Assembly (NCBI RefSeq): GCF_000377205.1
Contig: NZ_KB897905.1
Span: 802,586-866,585 of the forward strand
Length of the DNA stretch: 64,000 nt
Source of the DNA: Thioalkalivibrio sp. ALJ3
GTDB taxonomy: Bacteria; Pseudomonadota; Gammaproteobacteria; Ectothiorhodospirales; Ectothiorhodospiraceae
Direction of reading: 5' to 3'
Both the position numbers and the translations under genes were made by a program. The notes below the pieces were generated by a model that was not told the DNA's origin, did no database searches, and saw nothing but the letters and a program-made list of their open reading frames with translations. This document shows, piece by piece, positions 1 to 8,513 of this stretch. Within the stretch, counting starts at the first letter, position 1. Every line of letters starts with the position of its first letter.

Positions 1-151
1 CTAGGCCGAGGCCTTCGCTGGCGTGCATGGTATCGACGAGGTCGTCCACCAGAGCGTAGAGCCCGGGGCTGTCAAAGTCCGAGTCGGGTACCGGGTCGCA
101 GACGCGACGCAGGTCGGGGTGCCCCATGCGCAGGATACGGCGAACGCTCAT
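1..151 (-). CDS. def: Peptide deformylase, N-terminal part (cut by window edge)
   Basis: The minus strand reads from ATG at 151 out of the window, beginning MSVRRILRMGHPDLRRV and reaching DTMHASEGLGL, the conserved approach to the GxGLAAPQ motif of peptide deformylases. The family removes the N-formyl group from nascent proteins using a metal bound by a later HExxH motif, which lies outside the window. Only about 50 residues are visible, so integrity and catalytic residues cannot be judged. Its upstream region is now occupied by a toxin-antitoxin pair, and a degraded second copy of this 5' end lies at about 798-901. Confidence 0.8.
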   Translation of the reverse strand, partial: MSVRRILRMGHPDLRRVCDPVPDSDFDSPGLYALVDDLVDTMHASEGLGL

Positions 152-206
152 GGGAAGGATGATGCCACGATGCCGTATCTTCCGCCCTCGCGTCGGGATG
201 CCAAAG

Positions 207-247
207 TTGACATACCATATTTGGCATACATACTCTATTTGGTATGT
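207..247 (+). promoter_or_regulatory. Toxin-antitoxin promoter with palindromic operator
   Basis: TTGACA at 207-212 is a consensus -35; CATACT (229-234) or TACTCT (231-236) could be the -10. Inverted arms ACATACCA (210-217) and TGGTATGT (240-247) flank it, and the toxin ATG at 244 lies inside the right arm. This fits autorepression by the HTH antitoxin. If the -10 is right, the toxin mRNA is nearly leaderless. Promoter and operator roles are inferred from sequence only. Confidence 0.5.
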
Positions 248-525
248 GGGATGTCTTTGAACACAAGAGGGTAGAAAAGAACCTGGCGGCCGCGCCTGCT
301 GAAGTTCAGAAGCGGTACGAGAAGTGGAAGGACATCGTCACCATCTCCGGTCCGCAGGGGTTACGGCATATTCGGGGCTTTAATGACGAAGCCTTATCGG
401 GCAAGTGGAAGGGCTTCCGATCGTCGCGACTGAATATCCAGTACCGCGTTATTTACCGGGTGGAGAAGGACAAGGTGCTCGTAGAAGTCGAGAAGGTAAC
501 TCCCCACGATTACGGGAGGGCGTGA
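244..525 (+). CDS. RelE/HigB-type toxin (type II TA system)
   Basis: This 93-residue basic protein starts MWDVFEHKRVEKNL. It contains the KRYEKWKDIV helix, GLRHIRGFNDEAL, the arginine-rich strand RSSRLNIQYRVIYRV, and ends in VEKVTPHDYGR, a C-terminal signature of RelE/ParE-superfamily mRNA-interferase toxins. It is followed after 1 nt by an XRE-type antitoxin, so the order is toxin first, as in higBA. The start lies within a promoter palindrome with no clear Shine-Dalgarno. The family assignment is firm; which mRNAs it cuts cannot be told from sequence. Confidence 0.85.
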   Translation: MWDVFEHKRVEKNLAAAPAEVQKRYEKWKDIVTISGPQGLRHIRGFNDEALSGKWKGFRSSRLNIQYRVIYRVEKDKVLVEVEKVTPHDYGRA

Positions 526-526
526 C

Positions 527-787
527 ATGAGTGATTATCGCAAGGCAAACAAGAGGGTTGAGGTTTCGGTTGGCGAATCGGTCCGGATCCTGCGTGAGCT
601 TCAGGAAATGAGCCAGAACGATCTGGCGAATGCTTCCGGGATTCCCCAGTCGACCATTTCGGCCATTGAGAACGACCGCGTACGACTCGGTGTTGATCGT
701 GCCAAGGTCCTGGCAAGGGCATTGCGCTGCCACCCCGCCGTACTCGTATTCCCGGGCTGGGATGTCGAGCATGAGTCGGCCGCATAG
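527..787 (+). CDS. XRE-family antitoxin (HigA-like)
   Basis: This 86-residue protein carries a helix-turn-helix of the Cro/C1 (XRE) type at about residues 18-72: VRILRELQEMSQNDLANASG followed by IPQSTISAIENDRVRLGVD. It starts 1 nt after the toxin stop codon, so the two are co-transcribed. In such pairs the antitoxin neutralises the toxin and represses the shared promoter; the palindrome at 210-247 is the likely operator. The C-terminus is short (FPGWDVEHESAA), leaving little beyond the HTH domain for toxin binding. Confidence 0.85.
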   Translation: MSDYRKANKRVEVSVGESVRILRELQEMSQNDLANASGIPQSTISAIENDRVRLGVDRAKVLARALRCHPAVLVFPGWDVEHESAA

Positions 788-797
788 CCATCAAGCC

Positions 798-901
798 ATT
801 CGGGGACGCTCAAAGTCGGATCAGGTACCAGGCCGAAGGCACGACGCGGTCGGGGGTCCACGCGCAGGATACGGCGAACGCTCATGGGAAGGATGGTGCC
901 A
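798..901 (-). repeat. Degenerate duplicate of the def 5' end beyond the TA pair
   Basis: About 100 bp resembling the first codons of def and its upstream sequence (about 65-167) recurs here in the same orientation. The 862-901 part is nearly identical to 128-167, including the ATG (minus strand, 885), while the more distal part has substitutions and small indels that destroy the frame (MSVRRILRVDPRPRRAFG). The TA pair therefore sits between two copies of the same locus. The simplest reading is that the pair inserted at the start of def and duplicated or captured that segment, leaving this copy to decay. Confidence 0.75.
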
Positions 902-913
902 CAGGAGAGATAA

Positions 914-989
914 TGGTGGCCGGGGACGGAATCGAACCGCCGACACGGGGATTTTCAATCCCCTGCTCTACCGACTGAGCTACCCGGCC
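914..989 (-). tRNA. tRNA-Phe (GAA)
   Basis: Complete cloverleaf on the minus strand: acceptor GGCCGGG pairs with CCCGGCC, the D arm contains AGCTCAGTCGGTAGAGC, the anticodon stem-loop GGGGATTGAAAATCCCC gives anticodon GAA, and the T arm contains GGTTCGATTCC. The CCA end is encoded (914-916). Confidence 0.97.
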
Positions 990-1003
990 ATTTCTCGGAA
1001 GGA

Positions 1004-1020
1004 TTCGCCCTTCGGGCGAA
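1004..1020. terminator. Short hairpin between yggX and tRNA-Phe
   Basis: Perfect 7-bp stem TTCGCCC/GGGCGAA with a TTC loop. It lies downstream of yggX and upstream of the tRNA. No T-run follows on either strand, so it may be a processing or Rho-related structure. Confidence 0.35.
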
Positions 1021-1081
1021 GGGCGGTATTAAAGCGGTCCGGGGCGTCCACGTCAAGCAAACGCGGCCGAACCGCCCGCAA

Positions 1082-1357
1082 TCAGGACTGGTTCGGGTCG
1101 ACGAAGCCTTCCGGCTTTTCCGAGCCATCTCCGAACAGGAATTTTTCCATTTCCTCTTCGAGGAACTTGCGCGCCTTGGGGTCGACCGGGGTCAGGCGGT
1201 ATTCGTTGATCAGCATGGTCTGGTGCGCCAGCCAGGCATTCCAGGCTTCCTTGGAGACGTTCAGGTAGATCTTCTTGCCCATCTCGCCCGGGTAGGGCGG
1301 GTAGTCGAGGCCGTCGGCCTCCTGGCCAAGCTTCACGCAGTTAACGGTTCGTGCCAT
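1082..1357 (-). CDS. yggX: Probable Fe(2+)-trafficking protein YggX
   Basis: This 91-residue protein starting [20 protein letters not shown] has the whole YggX signature: the N-terminal cysteine (C7), [20 protein letters not shown], and the helical core ending FLFGDG. The family protects labile iron and Fe-S clusters from oxidation. It overlaps the 3' end of mutY by 17 nt; MutY is an Fe-S enzyme, and this mutY-yggX pair is common in gammaproteobacteria. The ATG at 1357 gives the canonical N-terminus. Confidence 0.95.
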   Translation of the reverse strand: MARTVNCVKLGQEADGLDYPPYPGEMGKKIYLNVSKEAWNAWLAHQTMLINEYRLTPVDPKARKFLEEEMEKFLFGDGSEKPEGFVDPNQS

Positions 1358-2396
1358 TGCCGGAATCCTTGTAGTCGTGCAGATAACGCTGGATGGGGGC
1401 CGGGATGCCGACCGCCCGTGATGTGCCGGGTTTATACCAAATCGCCCTCTCGCCTTCCATGATCCCACACGCGTTCGGCGGGAGGTGGTAGCGGTGGATA
1501 CGCAGATCAAGGTGATAGTGGCTGAAGGTGTGACGCAGCCCGGTCGTGTCGTTTGCCTCGGCCTGGGGCCACTGGCTGAGTACCCACTGGTCCAGCTCGG
1601 GCGCATCCGCGGCTTCCGGGAGGCTGTACAGCCCGCCCCAGATGCCCTGCGCCTCGCGCTGCACGAGCAGGCTGCCGTGTTCGGTCTGCAGGTGGGCCGC
1701 GTGGCGGATGCGCGTGGGCAGGCCCTTGCGCGGGCGCGGCGCGGGTAACTGTCCGGTCCGATCCTGGGCCAGTGCCTGGCAGTCGCCGGCCACGGGACAT
1801 TGCGGGCAATCGGGGCGGGAGCGGGTGCACAGCAGTGCGCCCAGATCCATGATGGCCTGGGTGTAGTCGGCGCAGCGTGTAGTCGGGGTGCGTGCCTCGG
1901 CCTCGACCCATAGCTCGCGTTGAACGACGGGGCTGCCAGGCCAGCCTTCGATCGCCGCATGTCGGGCGAGGACGCGCTTGGCATTGCCATCCAGGATGGG
2001 TTCCGGGCGGTCGTGGGCCTGGGCGATGATGGCAGCGGCGGTGGAACGGCCGATGCCGGGGAGCTGTTCCAGTGCCTCGCGCGTATCCGGGAAGGTCCCG
2101 CCATGCTCGCTGACGACCTGCTGTGCTGCGCGATGCAGGTTGCGGGCTCGGGCGTAGTAGCCCAGGCCGGACCACAGGTGCAGGACCGTGTCCTGGTCGG
2201 CGGCCGCGAGTGATGCGACGTCGGGGAAGCGCTCCATGAAGCGCTGGAAGTACGGGATCACCGTCTCCACCCGCGTTTGCTGCAGCATGATCTCGGAGAC
2301 CCAGACGCGATAGGGCGTGCGCGGGTGCTGCCAGGGGAGGTCACTACGCCCGTGCTGGTCGAACCAGCCGAGCAGGCGTTCGGCAAAGGGGGTCAT
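1341..2396 (-). CDS. mutY: A/G-specific adenine DNA glycosylase MutY
   Basis: This 351-residue protein has, in order, [14 protein letters not shown] (with the catalytic Glu), the helix-hairpin-helix [15 protein letters not shown] (about 110-125), [12 protein letters not shown] with the catalytic Asp, and the 4Fe-4S ligands in the C-x6-C-x2-C-x5-C spacing ([18 protein letters not shown]). A C-terminal NUDIX-like MutT-fold domain recognises 8-oxoG. MutY removes adenine mispaired with 8-oxoguanine. The start [16 protein letters not shown] matches the family; upstream codons are not conserved-looking. Confidence 0.96.
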   Translation of the reverse strand: MTPFAERLLGWFDQHGRSDLPWQHPRTPYRVWVSEIMLQQTRVETVIPYFQRFMERFPDVASLAAADQDTVLHLWSGLGYYARARNLHRAAQQVVSEHGGTFPDTREALEQLPGIGRSTAAAIIAQAHDRPEPILDGNAKRVLARHAAIEGWPGSPVVQRELWVEAEARTPTTRCADYTQAIMDLGALLCTRSRPDCPQCPVAGDCQALAQDRTGQLPAPRPRKGLPTRIRHAAHLQTEHGSLLVQREAQGIWGGLYSLPEAADAPELDQWVLSQWPQAEANDTTGLRHTFSHYHLDLRIHRYHLPPNACGIMEGERAIWYKPGTSRAVGIPAPIQRYLHDYKDSGNGTNR

Positions 2397-2414
2397 CGCG
2401 GGGGTGTCGAAACG

Positions 2415-2443
2415 AAGCGGCCGGCCCCGAAGGCCGGCCGCTT
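2415..2443 (-). terminator. Strong hairpin between asmA and mutY
   Basis: A perfect 12-bp stem (AAGCGGCCGGCC at 2415-2426, GGCCGGCCGCTT at 2432-2443) with a 5-nt loop follows the asmA stop codon and precedes mutY. On the minus strand only a weak T-rich end follows, so it is either a terminator or an attenuator separating asmA from mutY. Confidence 0.6.
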
Positions 2444-2466
2444 GAATCCCGGGAGCACCGACACGA

Positions 2467-4695
2467 TTAACGCAGGCGTTCGCGCAGGCCGCGCTCCAGC
2501 TCACGGCGCAGGTCGCGCTCGCCGGACTCTTCGGTCTCGCCTTCCGCATCGTCGCGGCTGCCGCTGTCGAGGCGCTGCATCAGGCGGTCCCGCAGGCGGT
2601 CTTCTTCTTCGCGCAGGCGGTCGCGGACATCGCCCTCGAAGCGCTCGCGCAGGATGTCTTCCAGGTCGAGGCGAAAGCTCGGGTCGCTGAAGGTGCCGGT
2701 AATGCGGATCGGCAGGCGAATACCGCTCAGGTCTTCCAGGGGGCGGCCGCCCTGGCCCTCGATGGTGCCCACGATGGTGGTGTTCAGGAGGTAGTCGAGG
2801 GTGTCGTCCGTCAGGTCCGCACTGCCCTCGCCACGCACGCGCAGGAGAGGGGAGTTGCCCTCCAGGTCGTCGCTGTTCACGACGCCGTCGCGAATGTCGA
2901 AGGTAGCGGTCAGATCGCTGAAGTCGGTCTGGTTGGGTTCGTCCTCTTCCAGGCGTTCGCCACGCAGGCGCGCCTCTGCGCGACGGATTACCTGGGCGAC
3001 GTTAATACCGCGCACGGCACCGTCGGAGAACGCCAGGGAGCCGGAGCCGTTCAGCGCACTGCGCAGGGCATTGACGGTGTTGCCCCGGGTGGCGATGTCC
3101 AGCTCCAGGTCGCCCATGCCCATAAGTCGTGCCTCGTCGCCCTGCATGTCTTCCAGCAGCGCGCCGATGTCCAGCTCGGACAGATCCGCCGCGAGTTCGT
3201 AGCGTGGCGTATCCTCGCGCACGTCCACGCGCACTCGACTGGTCAGCTGGCCGTCATAGGCCTGAGCCTCCAGCGGCTCGATACGCCAGTCGCCTTCGTT
3301 GGCGCGGATTTCGAGCTGGATGTTGCGCATCACCATGCCCAGGGCGTCCAGACGCTCCAGCGCCATCTCGCCCCGTACGTCGATCCCGCGCAGCAGTTCA
3401 ACGGGAAGCTCGATGGCGATGTCGTCATCGTCGTCGCGTTCGCCATTGGAGGGGCCCCCTTCGGTGCGGGCCCGCTCCACCTCCGGCGGCAGGTAGCGGT
3501 CAAGATTGAATTCGTTGCCGCTCAGGTCGAAGTCGAACAGCGGACGTTCGCCACTGGTATCCCAGCGGGCGTTGCCGGTCAGCCGGGTGTCGTCGATGGT
3601 CACCAGGAAGGGCCGCAGCTCCAGCGAGGTGAGGCTTCCCGTCGCTGACAGGTCCAGGGCGACGTGCTTGAGGGCATCCGGATCGTTGGTTTGCGGCGGC
3701 TCGTAGCCCAGGTCTTCCATCAGGGCTGGCAGCGAGAAGGTATTGCTGCGCAGTTCGCTGCGTACGGCAAGGTCTTCGCTGGCGTCCAGACCGGTCAGCT
3801 CGGCAAAACCGGTCACGCGCATATCTGCCAGGCCCACCGTCACGCGTTCGAAGCGCATGCTGGTCTTGTCGGCCAGTTCGAGTGCCACGTCGGTTTCCAG
3901 CGTGAAGCCGACAGGGCGCGGCAAGCCCGCCCCTTCCACGCCGAAGGTCGCGTTCAGTCGACGGATCGAATAACGATTACTCAGAAGGTCCACATTCAGC
4001 AGGCCTTCCAGGTCCATCGCGAATTCCACCGGCTCCTCCAGGTTGCCGCCTTCGGCATTGACCACGGCCTCCATCTCCAGCGGCGTTTCCACGCCGGGGC
4101 GGAAACGCCCGACTTGCAGCCGGAACGGATCCAGCGTGGCTTCCAGCCCGGTCATGCGGTCATCCCAGTTCACCCGGGTGTTGGTCAGGGTTACGCCGGC
4201 AATGCCGATGCGCTCCATCGCCAGGCGGGATTCGGTGGTGGTGCGTTCCTCGCCATTGTCGCCGGTAACGGCTTCGTCGCGGGCCTGCTCGGCGCGCTCG
4301 GTAAGGTCGTCCCAGTTGGTGCGCCCGTCTTCGTCACGTGCCAGGTTCAGGCGGACGCCATCGCCTTCAATGTGCTGGACATCCAGCTCGCGGCGCAGCA
4401 ACGGCAGCACGGCGACCGACACATCCACCACGTCGAGTTCGGCGAACGGCTCGTCGCCGAAGCCTTCGGCATTGCCGAAGCGCACTTCTTCCAGGCGCAG
4501 GCCGAGGTTGGGGAAGAACGTCAGGCCTATTGGGCCCTCCAGGGTCAGTTCGCGACCGGTAGCATCGCGGACTTCAGCCTCGATGCGCTCCTTGTAGTCG
4601 TTGGCGTCGAAAGTCGCGACCAGGTAGACGGCGACAATCACGGCCAGTAGCAACAGGATCGCGATCAGGGCCAGCAGGCGCTTGATCCATTTCAT
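2467..4695 (-). CDS. asmA: AsmA family inner-membrane protein
   Basis: This 742-residue protein has one N-terminal membrane anchor (about residues 4-28) followed by the AsmA N-domain (DANDYKERIEAEVRDATGREL and GPIGLTFFPNLGLRLEEVRFGNA). The body is long and beta-rich, the AsmA C-domain is near residues 530-640 (ALNGSGSLAFSDGAVRGINV), and an Arg/Glu-rich tail ends it. AsmA-like proteins are thought to bridge the periplasm and affect outer-membrane lipid homeostasis. ATG overlaps the moaC stop (TGATG), with a good Shine-Dalgarno AAGGAG, so it is translated from the moaC message. Confidence 0.9.
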   Translation of the reverse strand: MKWIKRLLALIAILLLLAVIVAVYLVATFDANDYKERIEAEVRDATGRELTLEGPIGLTFFPNLGLRLEEVRFGNAEGFGDEPFAELDVVDVSVAVLPLLRRELDVQHIEGDGVRLNLARDEDGRTNWDDLTERAEQARDEAVTGDNGEERTTTESRLAMERIGIAGVTLTNTRVNWDDRMTGLEATLDPFRLQVGRFRPGVETPLEMEAVVNAEGGNLEEPVEFAMDLEGLLNVDLLSNRYSIRRLNATFGVEGAGLPRPVGFTLETDVALELADKTSMRFERVTVGLADMRVTGFAELTGLDASEDLAVRSELRSNTFSLPALMEDLGYEPPQTNDPDALKHVALDLSATGSLTSLELRPFLVTIDDTRLTGNARWDTSGERPLFDFDLSGNEFNLDRYLPPEVERARTEGGPSNGERDDDDDIAIELPVELLRGIDVRGEMALERLDALGMVMRNIQLEIRANEGDWRIEPLEAQAYDGQLTSRVRVDVREDTPRYELAADLSELDIGALLEDMQGDEARLMGMGDLELDIATRGNTVNALRSALNGSGSLAFSDGAVRGINVAQVIRRAEARLRGERLEEDEPNQTDFSDLTATFDIRDGVVNSDDLEGNSPLLRVRGEGSADLTDDTLDYLLNTTIVGTIEGQGGRPLEDLSGIRLPIRITGTFSDPSFRLDLEDILRERFEGDVRDRLREEEDRLRDRLMQRLDSGSRDDAEGETEESGERDLRRELERGLRERLR

Positions 4696-5183
4696 CAGGT
4701 GTCTCCTTGCGTCGTGTCCGCCCTCCAGGTGCCGCTGCGGCCGCCGCGCTTTTCCAGCAGGCGCACGCCATCGATCACCATGCCGCGGTCCACGGCCTTG
4801 CACATGTCATACACCGTCAGCAGCGCGGTGGAGACCGCGGTCAGGGCCTCCATCTCCACACCGGTCTTGGCGTGGACCTCGCAGGTCGCCTGCACGCGGA
4901 CGGCGGTACTCTCGATATCCAGTTCCAGGGCCACCCGCGTCAGGCCGATCGGGTGGCACAGGGGGATCAGCTCACCGGTACGTTTGGCCCCCATGATACC
5001 CGCGACGCGGGCGATCCCCAGAACATCCCCCTTGGTATGACGGCCTTCGCGGATGCGCTGGAGCGTCTCCGGTTGCATGTGAATGCGGCCTTCGGCAATC
5101 GCCACCCGGTGAGTGACCGACTTGTCGCCGACGTCGACCATATGCGCATGGCCTTCGTCATCGAAGTGAGTGAGATCGTTCAT
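4695..5183 (-). CDS. moaC: Cyclic pyranopterin monophosphate synthase MoaC
   Basis: This 162-residue protein makes cyclic pyranopterin monophosphate in molybdenum-cofactor synthesis. Family motifs are clear: [20 protein letters not shown] at the start, [19 protein letters not shown], the active-site segment [11 protein letters not shown], and [17 protein letters not shown], then [13 protein letters not shown]. It is divergent from moaD-moaE with a 45-bp gap and overlaps asmA by one base at its end. The start ATG at 5183 gives the canonical MNDLTHFD N-terminus; the frame extends upstream without conserved sequence. Confidence 0.97.
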   Translation of the reverse strand: MNDLTHFDDEGHAHMVDVGDKSVTHRVAIAEGRIHMQPETLQRIREGRHTKGDVLGIARVAGIMGAKRTGELIPLCHPIGLTRVALELDIESTAVRVQATCEVHAKTGVEMEALTAVSTALLTVYDMCKAVDRGMVIDGVRLLEKRGGRSGTWRADTTQGDT

Positions 5184-5189
5184 CGTCGC

Positions 5190-5195
5190 TATAAT
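5190..5195 (+). promoter_or_regulatory. Candidate -10 element of the moaD-moaE promoter
   Basis: A perfect TATAAT lies in the 45-bp gap between divergent moaC and moaD. No good -35 is found 16-18 bp upstream (the region is already moaC coding), so only the -10 is supported. Confidence 0.4.
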
Positions 5196-5228
5196 GCTTG
5201 ACTTGAACCCGTGATGACAGGGGCCCGC

Positions 5229-5462
5229 ATGACCGTAACTGTTCACTACTTTGCACGTCTGCGCGAGGAAATGGGCCGCGCCGACGAGACCGCAGAGCTG
5301 CCTACCGAATCGATCTCCGTGGGCGATCTCTGGCGGCATCTGCATGGTGATGCGCCGCCGGAACGCCTGATGGTGGCGGTCAACCAGGAGCAGGCCGCGC
5401 TGGATACGCTTGTGCGGGATGGTGACGAGGTCGCGTATTTCCCGCCGGTGACCGGGGGCTAG
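5229..5462 (+). CDS. moaD: Molybdopterin synthase sulfur carrier subunit MoaD
   Basis: This 77-residue ubiquitin-fold protein starts [16 protein letters not shown] and ends PPVTGG; the terminal Gly-Gly is the site of adenylation and thiocarboxylation. It supplies sulfur to precursor Z through MoaE, whose gene starts 1 nt after the stop codon. ATG at 5229 gives the canonical N-terminus; an in-frame ATG at 5211 adds only six unconserved residues. Confidence 0.96.
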   Translation: MTVTVHYFARLREEMGRADETAELPTESISVGDLWRHLHGDAPPERLMVAVNQEQAALDTLVRDGDEVAYFPPVTGG

Positions 5463-5463
5463 G

Positions 5464-5901
5464 GTGGCCGTCGAACTCTACAGCGAAGACTTCGACCCCT
5501 GGGCGCTGGTCGCCCGTGCCGAGCGGGACATCCCGGCCCAGGCGCGCGGCGCGGCCAGCGTGTTTGTCGGGCGCATGCGCGACTTCAACGAGGATGACAC
5601 CGTGACCGGGCTGTTCCTGGAGCACTATCCCGGCATGACCGAACGCGAACTGGAACGCATCGTCGCCGAGGCCGAGTCGCGCTGGCCGCTGCTGGGCTGC
5701 CTGGTCGCACATCGTGTAGGGGACGTGCGACCCGGCGATGCCCTGGTCCTGGTGGCCACCTGGTCCGCGCACCGGATCGCCGCGCGCGATGCCTGCTCCG
5801 ACATCCTGGAGCGCCTCAAGCACGAGGCCCCGTTCTGGAAGCGCGAACGCCTCGCCGACGGCAGCGACCGCTGGGTCGAGAAAAACACTCCCGGCTTCTG
5901 A
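5464..5901 (+). CDS. moaE: Molybdopterin synthase catalytic subunit MoaE
   Basis: This 145-residue protein has the MoaE landmarks [43 protein letters not shown], and APFWKRE (active-site Lys region). With MoaD it converts cyclic pyranopterin monophosphate to molybdopterin. The start is GTG, 1 nt after moaD. A hairpin (5905-5924) follows its stop. Confidence 0.97.
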   Translation: MAVELYSEDFDPWALVARAERDIPAQARGAASVFVGRMRDFNEDDTVTGLFLEHYPGMTERELERIVAEAESRWPLLGCLVAHRVGDVRPGDALVLVATWSAHRIAARDACSDILERLKHEAPFWKRERLADGSDRWVEKNTPGF

Positions 5902-5904
5902 TCC

Positions 5905-5990
5905 TTCCACCGCACGCGGCGGAAGAACCCTTGTGGGAGCCCGCTTGCAGGCGAAGCTCTGCCAAAGCCGGAAGGGGGCTTTAGCGCAGA
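5905..5990. repeat. Hairpins and REP-like sequence between convergent moaE and protease gene
   Basis: The convergent gap holds three structures. First is the stem TTCCACCGC/GCGGCGGAA (5905-5924). Next is a REP-like stretch beginning GTGGGAGCCCGCTTGCAGG (from 5933). Last is an imperfect stem CTCTGC...GCAGAG with inner AAGCC/GGCTT that runs over the protease stop codon. They probably terminate both convergent transcripts; the REP-like part resembles the palindromes of pseudomonads. Confidence 0.5.
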
Positions 5991-7333
5991 GTCAGGTAGA
6001 GCGTCTGGTTGCCGCGGCGCAACTGCAGCTCCAATGCCTGATGCGGCGATAGTTGGCGTGGCAGATCGGCCAGGTGCTCAACGCGCTGGCGGTTGACGGC
6101 CAGCAGCACGTCGCCGGGGCGAAGCCCCGCTCGGGCGCCCGGGGTGCCCGCCTCCACGTCGATGATCACGACACGGCTGCGGCTGGCACCGGGCGGTGTG
6201 TGCTCCGCCAGGCGCACGCCCTCCAACCGTGGGTGAATCGCCGCGCCCTCGGCCTGACGGACCTCGGGGCGTTCCAGGCGCGCGGTCAGGGTGCGCTCGC
6301 GCCCGTCGCGCAGGATATCCAGTCTCACCTCGCTTCCCACACGCAGCAGGCCCAGACGATTGCGCAGGTCGGCCGCATTGCGTACCGCTTGTCCGTCGAC
6401 TTTCAGCACCACGTCGCCGGCCTCCATGCCGGCGCGGCTCGCGGCGGAGTCAGGTTGCACGTCGGTAATGACCGCGCCCTGGCTGACGTCGAGATCGAAG
6501 GCCTGCGCCAGCGCTGGCGTCAGGTCCTGGAAGCCGACGCCCAGCGCGCCGCGCTCGACGCGGCCGTCGGCCACCAGCAGGTCCTGGATCTGGCGCGCCA
6601 TGTTGGTCGGGATCGCGAAGCCGATACCGATGTTGCCGCCACCACGCGCCAGGATGGCGGTGTTGATGCCGACCAGTTCCCCGCGCAGGTTCACCAGCGC
6701 CCCGCCCGAGTTGCCTGGGTTGATGGAGGCGTCGGTCTGGATGAAGTCCTCGAAGCCGGAGCCGCCGAGTCCGCTGCGCCCCAGCGCGGAGACGATGCCA
6801 CTGGTGACCGTCTGGCCGAGGCCGAACGGGTTGCCGATCGCGACCACGAAGTCGCCGACGCGCAGGGCATCGGAGTCCGCCAGCGGGATGGCGCGCAGGT
6901 TCTCGGCGTCGATGCGGATCACGGCCACATCGGTCGCCGGGTCGGTACCGACCACCTCCGCCTCGTACTGGCGGCCGTCATACAGGGTGACGAGGATCTC
7001 GTCCGCGCGCGCGATCACATGGCTGTTGGTCAGGATGGTGCCTTCGGCCGCATCCACGATCACGCCTGAACCGAGCCCCTGGCGCTCGCGTTCACGCTGG
7101 CGCTCCGGCAGGTCGAAGAAACGGCGGAAAAAGGGATCGTCGAACAGCGGGCTGACGGACTCCACCACGCGGGCGCGGGTGGCGATATTGACGACGCCGG
7201 GGATGGTGCGCTCCAGCATCGGGGCCAGCGAGGGCAGGGGCTGGCCGTCGACTTCGGCGGGGAGCTGTGCCAGCGCCGGGCCGGCCCAGGCCAGGGTCGA
7301 CAGCAGAATCAAAAAAGAGACCAGCCGACGCAT
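5981..7333 (-). CDS. degQ: DegQ/DegP-type periplasmic serine protease with two PDZ domains
   Basis: This 450-residue protein has a signal peptide (cleavage after about residue 22, ALA-Q) and a trypsin-like domain with His105 (TNSHVI), Asp135 (TDVAVIRI) and Ser209 (NPGNSGG). PDZ1 is at about 255-345 and PDZ2 at 365-450 (ARAGLRPGDVLLAVN). Such Do-family proteases degrade or chaperone misfolded envelope proteins. It lies 23 bp downstream of cbpA and in line with hsp20, forming a proteostasis cluster. The degQ/degP/degS distinction is tentative; two PDZ domains argue against DegS. Confidence 0.93.
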   Translation of the reverse strand: MRRLVSFLILLSTLAWAGPALAQLPAEVDGQPLPSLAPMLERTIPGVVNIATRARVVESVSPLFDDPFFRRFFDLPERQRERERQGLGSGVIVDAAEGTILTNSHVIARADEILVTLYDGRQYEAEVVGTDPATDVAVIRIDAENLRAIPLADSDALRVGDFVVAIGNPFGLGQTVTSGIVSALGRSGLGGSGFEDFIQTDASINPGNSGGALVNLRGELVGINTAILARGGGNIGIGFAIPTNMARQIQDLLVADGRVERGALGVGFQDLTPALAQAFDLDVSQGAVITDVQPDSAASRAGMEAGDVVLKVDGQAVRNAADLRNRLGLLRVGSEVRLDILRDGRERTLTARLERPEVRQAEGAAIHPRLEGVRLAEHTPPGASRSRVVIIDVEAGTPGARAGLRPGDVLLAVNRQRVEHLADLPRQLSPHQALELQLRRGNQTLYLTLR

Positions 7334-7356
7334 GCGCGCTCCTTGGTGTTCGCTTG

Positions 7357-8271
7357 TTACGGGGTCAGCCCCGCGCGCGGCGCAAACGAGGACTGTTCCG
7401 CCATCTTGCGGTACCAGTCACCGGCTTCGTCCTCGGGCGGGGCCTGGATCATCAGCTTCAGGTACAGGTCGCCGGGCGGTTTGCCGGGCAGGCCCTTGCC
7501 CTTCAGGCGCATCTGCTTGCCGGATTGCGAACCCGGCGGAACCTTCAGGTTGACCCAGCCGTGCGGGGTGGGCACCTCGATGGTGGCACCCAGTGCGGCC
7601 TCCCAGGGGGTGATCGGGATGTCGCGATAGAGGTTGCGGCCGTCGACGCGGTAGCGGCTGTCGGGCTTGATACGGATCTCCAGCAGCAGGTCGCCAGAGC
7701 CGCCGGTTCCCACGCCAGGATCGCCCTGACCGCGCACGCGCAGGCGCGAGCCGTCCTTTGCGCCGGCCGGGATGCGCACGCGCTGCACGCGCCCGTCGGC
7801 GTCGTTGACGGAGATCTCGGTGCCCTTCAGCGCCTGATCGAGCGTGATCTCGACCCGACCCTCGCGGTCGGCACCGCGCATGTTGAAACCACCCGAACCG
7901 CGGCGTCGGCCCGCGCCGCCCATCCCGGCACCGCCGAAGATGGACTCGAAGAAGTCGGAGAAGCCGCCGAAGTCGGCCCCGCCTCCCGGGCCGGCGCCAC
8001 GGTGCTGGGTCCAGCCGTCCCATCCGGGCGGTGGACGAAAGTCCTGCCCCTGGCGCCAGTTGGATCCCAGCTGGTCGTAGGCCTTGCGCTTCTCCGGGTC
8101 ACCGAGGGCCTCGTAGGCCTCGTTGACCTCCTTGATGCGCGCCTCGGCGTCCGGGTCCTTGCTGACGTCCGGGTGATACTTGCGCGCCAGCTTGCGGTAC
8201 GCCTTCTTGATGGCGTCCTGGCTGGCGTCGCGGCTGACGCCGAGGATTTTGTAATAATCCTTGTATTCCAT
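7357..8271 (-). CDS. cbpA: CbpA/DnaJ-class co-chaperone
   Basis: This 304-residue protein has a J domain at residues 5-70 with the HPD motif ([10 protein letters not shown]), a Gly/Phe-rich linker (about 95-130), and a DnaJ C-terminal beta domain without the Cys-rich zinc repeats ([32 protein letters not shown]). That domain order is the CbpA type of Hsp40, which stimulates DnaK ATPase and can bind curved DNA. No cbpM modulator gene follows; the next gene is the DegQ-type protease. Confidence 0.93.
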   Translation of the reverse strand: MEYKDYYKILGVSRDASQDAIKKAYRKLARKYHPDVSKDPDAEARIKEVNEAYEALGDPEKRKAYDQLGSNWRQGQDFRPPPGWDGWTQHRGAGPGGGADFGGFSDFFESIFGGAGMGGAGRRRGSGGFNMRGADREGRVEITLDQALKGTEISVNDADGRVQRVRIPAGAKDGSRLRVRGQGDPGVGTGGSGDLLLEIRIKPDSRYRVDGRNLYRDIPITPWEAALGATIEVPTPHGWVNLKVPPGSQSGKQMRLKGKGLPGKPPGDLYLKLMIQAPPEDEAGDWYRKMAEQSSFAPRAGLTP

Positions 8272-8513
8272 TGCACTCCCGGAGTTGCCTCTGTCCGATC
8301 CTCGGGGGACACCCGGATCCCTCCGTGGGCAATCGGTTCGTGTCCGATCCTTACCATCATAGCCGGGATCCGGCTGTCACCCGTGTATCGGTCTTGTGAA
8401 TCGCCTCGCATGCATCCTTTGGTGACTTCCAAAAAACCGGGCGCCGCCCGCTCGCGCCGGCAGCGCCCGAATCGTCCGCAGCCACAGCGGTTGCGGACGG
8501 GTATGGTGCCGGA

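Noticed and set aside
3664..4650. Long plus-strand ORF (328 codons) inside asmA
   Set aside because: It is the antisense shadow of asmA in high-GC DNA, with no family motif; the minus strand has clear AsmA domains.
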